A stretch of DNA of 64,000 nucleotides from Vicingaceae bacterium (lineage in GTDB: Bacteria; Bacteroidota; Bacteroidia; Flavobacteriales_E; Vicingaceae): assembly GCA_026003395.1 (NCBI GenBank), contig BPHE01000002.1, positions 124,001 through 188,000 on the forward strand, read 5' to 3'. Numbering within the stretch: position 1 is the stretch's first letter; each line of letters begins with the position of its first letter. This document shows, piece by piece, positions 61,005-64,000 of the stretch. The position numbers and the translations under genes are program-made. A model generated the notes under the pieces. It worked only from the letters and a program-made list of their open reading frames with translations, ran no database searches and was not told the origin of the DNA.

Positions 61005-61101
61005 ACGGCTCATATCCGCCATGGGCGGACGCAGGTTCGAGTCCTGCCCCCGCAACTAGCAGGCCGCCAAGGCGGCCTTTTCTTTTCCTCTATTCTACAC
61101 T

Positions 61102-61380
61102 ATGGAGTTCTTCTACGTCTATATCCTGTTCTCTCATAAACATCAAAAGTTCTACATCGGTTACACTGCCGATCTGAAAAAACGCCTCGATGCCCACAAC
61201 CATCCGCAAAACAAAGGTTGGACAGCAAGGTTTCAACCCTGGTCCATCGTTTACATTGAGATTTTCTTCCTCAAAAAACAAGCTATCCAACGTGAACGCT
61301 TCCTCAAATCCGCCAAAGGCAGAAGGTGGATCAAAGAGGTTATCCTCAAAAACCCCGATAGGTTCAAGTTTCAATTTTAA
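61102..61380 (+). CDS. GIY-YIG nuclease, unit 5
   Basis: The same protein as unit 4. The downstream junction differs by one base (CCGCCAGGGCGG rather than CCGCCATGGGCGG), so the small inverted repeat there loses a loop base. Confidence 0.88.
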   Translation: MEFFYVYILFSHKHQKFYIGYTADLKKRLDAHNHPQNKGWTARFQPWSIVYIEIFFLKKQAIQRERFLKSAKGRRWIKEVILKNPDRFKFQF

Positions 61381-61467
61381 ACGGCTCATATCCGCCAGGG
61401 CGGACGCAGGTTCGAGTCCTGCCCCCGCAACTAACAGGCCGCTCATTGCGGCCTTTTCTTTTCCTCT

Positions 61468-61746
61468 ATGGAGTTCTTCTACGTCTATATCCTGTTCTCT
61501 CATAAACATCAAAAGTTCTACATCGGTTACACTGCCGATCTGAAAAAACGCCTCGATGCCCACAACCATCCGCAAAACAAAGGTTGGACAGCAAGGTTTC
61601 AACCCTGGTCCATCGTTTACATTGAGATTTTCTTCCTCAAAAAACAAGCTATCCAACGTGAACGCTTCCTCAAATCCGCCAAAGGCAGAAGGTGGATCAA
61701 AGAGGTTATCCTCAAAAACCCCGATAGGTTCAAGTTTCAATTTTAA
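61468..61746 (+). CDS. GIY-YIG nuclease, unit 6
   Basis: The same protein as unit 4. Its upstream spacer lacks the ATTCTACACT segment found before units 1–5, and its terminator has the TCATT loop, so the unit belongs to a second spacer subtype shared with unit 8. Confidence 0.88.
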   Translation: MEFFYVYILFSHKHQKFYIGYTADLKKRLDAHNHPQNKGWTARFQPWSIVYIEIFFLKKQAIQRERFLKSAKGRRWIKEVILKNPDRFKFQF

Positions 61747-61846
61747 ACGGCTCATATCCGCCATGGGCGGACGCAGGTTCGAGTCCTGCCCCCGCAACTA
61801 GCAGGCCGCCAAGGCGGCCTTTTCTTTTTTTCCTCTATTCTACACT

Positions 61847-62125
61847 ATGGAGTTCTTCTACGTATATATCCTGTTCTCTCATAAACATCATAAGTTCTAC
61901 ATCGGTTACACTGCCGATCTGAAAAAACGCCTCGATGCCCACAACCATCCGAAAAACAAAGGTTGGACGGCAAGGTTTCAACCCTGGTCTATCGTCTACA
62001 TCGAGATTTTCTTCCTCAAAAAACAAGCTATCCAACGTGAACGCTTCCTCAAATCCGCCAAAGGCAGAAGGTGGATCAAAGAGGTTATCCTCAAAAACCC
62101 CGATAGGTTCAAGTTTCAATTTTAA
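61847..62125 (+). CDS. GIY-YIG nuclease, unit 7
   Basis: A 92-residue copy with HKHHKF (as in units 1 and 2) and RLDAHNHPKN together with the central variants of unit 3. The mix of markers indicates recombination among units. The downstream inverted repeat reads CCGCCAAGGGCGG. Confidence 0.88.
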   Translation: MEFFYVYILFSHKHHKFYIGYTADLKKRLDAHNHPKNKGWTARFQPWSIVYIEIFFLKKQAIQRERFLKSAKGRRWIKEVILKNPDRFKFQF

Positions 62126-62213
62126 ACGGCTCATATCCGCCAAGGGCGGACGCAGGTTCGAGTCCTGCCCCCGCAACTAACAGGCCGCTCATTGCGGCCT
62201 TTTCTTTTCCTCT

Positions 62214-62444
62214 ATGGAGTTCTTCTACGTCTATATCCTGTTCTCTCATAAACATCAAAAGTTCTACATCGGTTACACTGCCGATCTGAAAAAACGCCTC
62301 CATGCCCACAACCATCCGCAAAACAAAGGTTGGACGGCAAGGTTTCAACCCTGGTCCATCGTTTACATTGAGATTTTCTTCCTCAAAAAACAAGCTATCC
62401 AACGTGAACGCTTCCTCAAATCTGCCTTTGACGGTTGCAGGTAG
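62214..62444 (+). pseudogene. GIY-YIG nuclease, unit 8, 3'-truncated
   Basis: The frame matches the other units through RERFLKSA and then diverges to FDGCR and stops, giving 76 residues. The catalytic Glu is still present but the last helix is lost. After the breakpoint (about 62424) the sequence is unrelated AT-rich DNA, with only GCAGGT at 62438 recalling the tRNA end. This marks the right border of the array. Confidence 0.75.
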
Positions 62445-62622
62445 AGTATATGATTAAAAAAATAAGTTTAAAACTGAAAAAAATTCATTTAAAAAACTGA
62501 TTTCAAGACAAATATTCATTTTTTTCAAACGAAAACTGTAAAAATGTCGCTTTTTCAAATAATAAATCTTATCGGCACATTAATTGAAAATTACAGGTTG
62601 TCTAACCAAAAAATTTAAAGCT

Positions 62623-63060
62623 ATGAAAACATTAATGAAAAGAAATGATGAATTTATGCCCGGAATTGCTTCCATTTTCGATGAATTTTTCGGAAGCGAT
62701 TGGTTGCCAAAAAGAACTGTTGGTTTCAACGTTCCTGCTGTGAATGTAAAAGAAACCGACAAATCATTTGAAATTGAAATGGCCGTTCCGGGAATGAAAA
62801 AAGAAGATTTAAACATTGACTTAGAAAACGATGTTTTGACTATCTGGGCCGAACAAAAAGACGAAAAAGAAGACAAAAATGAAAATTACACCCGGAGAGA
62901 ATTCCATTACTCATCATTCAGAAGAAGCTTTCAATTGCCCGAGCAAGTGGTAGACGCCAAAAAAATTGATGCTGAGTATAAAGATGGAATTCTCTACATT
63001 CACATCCCCAAAAAACAAGAAGCCATAGAAAAAGGCACTCAAAAAATTTCCATACGTTAA
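62623..63060 (+). CDS. Small heat-shock protein (Hsp20/α-crystallin)
   Basis: This 145-residue chaperone starts MKTLMKRNDEFMPGIASIFD; an in-frame ATG at 62584 would add 13 residues with no family support. The α-crystallin domain runs from FNVPAVNVKETDKSFEIEMA (about 36–55) through VPGMKKEDLNIDLENDVLTI to AEYKDGILYIHIPKK, which holds the conserved GxLxIxIPK tail. The family binds unfolding proteins and prevents aggregation. It is a single gene with a strong terminator. No heat-shock promoter motif that I can name is visible in the 178 bp upstream. Confidence 0.93.
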   Translation: MKTLMKRNDEFMPGIASIFDEFFGSDWLPKRTVGFNVPAVNVKETDKSFEIEMAVPGMKKEDLNIDLENDVLTIWAEQKDEKEDKNENYTRREFHYSSFRRSFQLPEQVVDAKKIDAEYKDGILYIHIPKKQEAIEKGTQKISIR

Positions 63061-63081
63061 CACTTTCTAACCCTTGTTAAA

Positions 63082-63124
63082 AAACGTCAAGTTTGAGTAT
63101 TTGCTTCAAACTTGACGTTTTTTT
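63082..63124 (+). terminator. Terminator after hsp20
   Basis: AACGTCAAGTTTGA and TTCAAACTTGACGTT form a stem of about 14 bp with a short loop, followed by a T-run. The A-tract on the left arm would allow weaker termination on the other strand. Confidence 0.85.
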
Positions 63125-63144
63125 GAAAAAATATAATTTGAGAT

Positions 63145-64000
63145 ATGAAAAGGTATGTTTTAATCTTATTTTCATCAATTGTAGGAGGAGTTGCTACTTT
63201 TCTTCTTTTAAAATTTGGTGGCTATTTGACACATGAAGTTAAAATCCAACACATCGATAGTGGCGTAATAAGCCGTCCTGCGGTTTACACGGTTAACGAA
63301 GAAGGCAAACCTGTTTTGCTTGATTTTCGTTCTGTTGCCAAAAAAGTTACACCGGCTGTTGTACACATTCGCTCCACCAAGATTATTCAAAATCCTTTTC
63401 AATATCAATTTGACGATGATTTCTTACGCAGGTTTTTCGGACCGCACTTTAGATTTGACATCCCCAAAGCAAGATCAATTCAGTGTAGGAACAGGATCGG
63501 GTGTAATCTTTGATTCAAAAGGTTATGTGGTAACAAACAACCACGTTATAGATGGCGCTGACGACATTGAGGTCATTTTAAATGACAATCGAACATTCAA
63601 AGCTAAAATCATTGGAAGAGACCCTTCTACTGATCTGGCTGTATTGAAAATCGATGGAGAAAATTTGCCTGTGCTTCCATTTGGCAATTCTGACCTAATT
63701 GAAGTGGGTGATTGGGTTTTGGCTATAGGTAATCCTTTTAACTTAACTTCTACTGTCACTGCGGGTATCATCAGTGCCAAAGCACGTAATATCAGAATTC
63801 TTAAAGACCAAGCTGCTATTGAATCGTTTCTTCAGACCGATGCAGCAATAAATCCCGGAAATAGTGGCGGCGCATTGGTTGACTTAAATGGCACTCTGAT
63901 TGGAATCAATACTGCCATTGCCAGTCCAACAGGAGCTTATAGTGGATACGGATTTGCCATACCTTCCAATCTGGTCAAAAAGGTAGTTGAAGATATCATA
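63145..64000 (+). pseudogene. HtrA/Deg-type serine protease, one-base frameshift, runs off the right edge
   Basis: The N-terminal part (MKRYVLILFSSIVGGVATFL, then FRSVAKKVTPAVVHIRSTKI) is open to about 63468. One extra G at 63469 (CCCAAAGCAAGATC) shifts the frame; removing it joins DIPK to QDQFSVGTGSGVIFDSKGYV. The rest to base 64000 is open and carries the catalytic triad: His in VTNNHVIDGADD, Asp in DPSTDLAVLKID and Ser in NPGNSGGALVD. PDZ domains are beyond the window. By family knowledge it is a periplasmic quality-control protease anchored by an N-terminal membrane segment. An essential-type gene makes a consensus error at least as likely as a true mutation. Confidence 0.8.

Noticed and set aside
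59580-62402. Repeated minus-strand open frames with RGQDSNLRPP-like starts opposite each GIY-YIG unit
   Set aside because: They start within the complementary strand of the tRNA T-arm and terminator and run antisense to the nuclease gene. They are well-known tRNA-derived artefacts with no signal or domain.

Overview
The window looks like a chromosomal segment from an AT-rich member of the Bacteroidota (Bacteroidetes). The evidence is several large secreted proteins that end in type IX secretion (T9SS) sorting domains of both the type A ('PNP…') and the type B gliding-motility/CHU_C kind, SusC-like TonB receptors with carboxypeptidase-regulatory N-termini, the ftsX–DUF3098–uppP gene order, and promoters of the TTG…TAnnTTTG type. 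The genus cannot be read from this sequence.

Layout. 1–6.9 kb: the start of a DUF2723 membrane glycosyltransferase, a decayed outer-membrane lipoprotein gene, a small Cys/Lys-rich exported protein, an Xaa-Pro aminopeptidase, a T9SS cargo protein, recX and tpx. 6.9–16.3 kb: a glycine-rich PKD/CHU_C surface protein, a kynureninase–kynurenine monooxygenase–outer-membrane-protein operon, and a prolyl oligopeptidase. 16.5–27.4 kb: three tandem PKD-repeat adhesin genes on the minus strand. The middle one is a chimera of its two neighbours, made by a recent 3.25-kb tandem duplication, and two of the three carry single-base frameshifts. 27.4–34.6 kb: a UbiA-like membrane protein, two TonB receptors and an EamA permease. 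35–42.8 kb: ftsX, DUF3098, uppP, gapA, a T9SS β-propeller protein, lipA and a hypothetical gene. 42.8–59.3 kb: OsmC, ung, a TamA/BamA-like porin, an L,D-transpeptidase, leuS, a thioredoxin-like protein, an M1 aminopeptidase, an FAD oxidoreductase, DUF2147, der and era. 59.4–62.4 kb: an initiator tRNA gene followed by eight tandem single-gene GIY-YIG nuclease units. 62.6–64 kb: hsp20 and a frameshifted HtrA/Deg protease that runs off the end.

The most unusual structures are three. (1) The tRNA-fMet/GIY-YIG array has a period of about 366–379 bp; each complete unit restores the T-arm and 3' acceptor strand of the tRNA plus its terminator hairpin. (2) A family of three GC-rich elements of about 150 bp (6090–6239, 34806–34955, 56487–56634) has a central long stem whose two arms change together between copies, so the structure rather than the sequence appears to be conserved. 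(3) The adhesin cluster shows a textbook unequal-crossover product. Several genes differ from an intact frame by one base; whether these are real mutations or consensus errors cannot be decided here.
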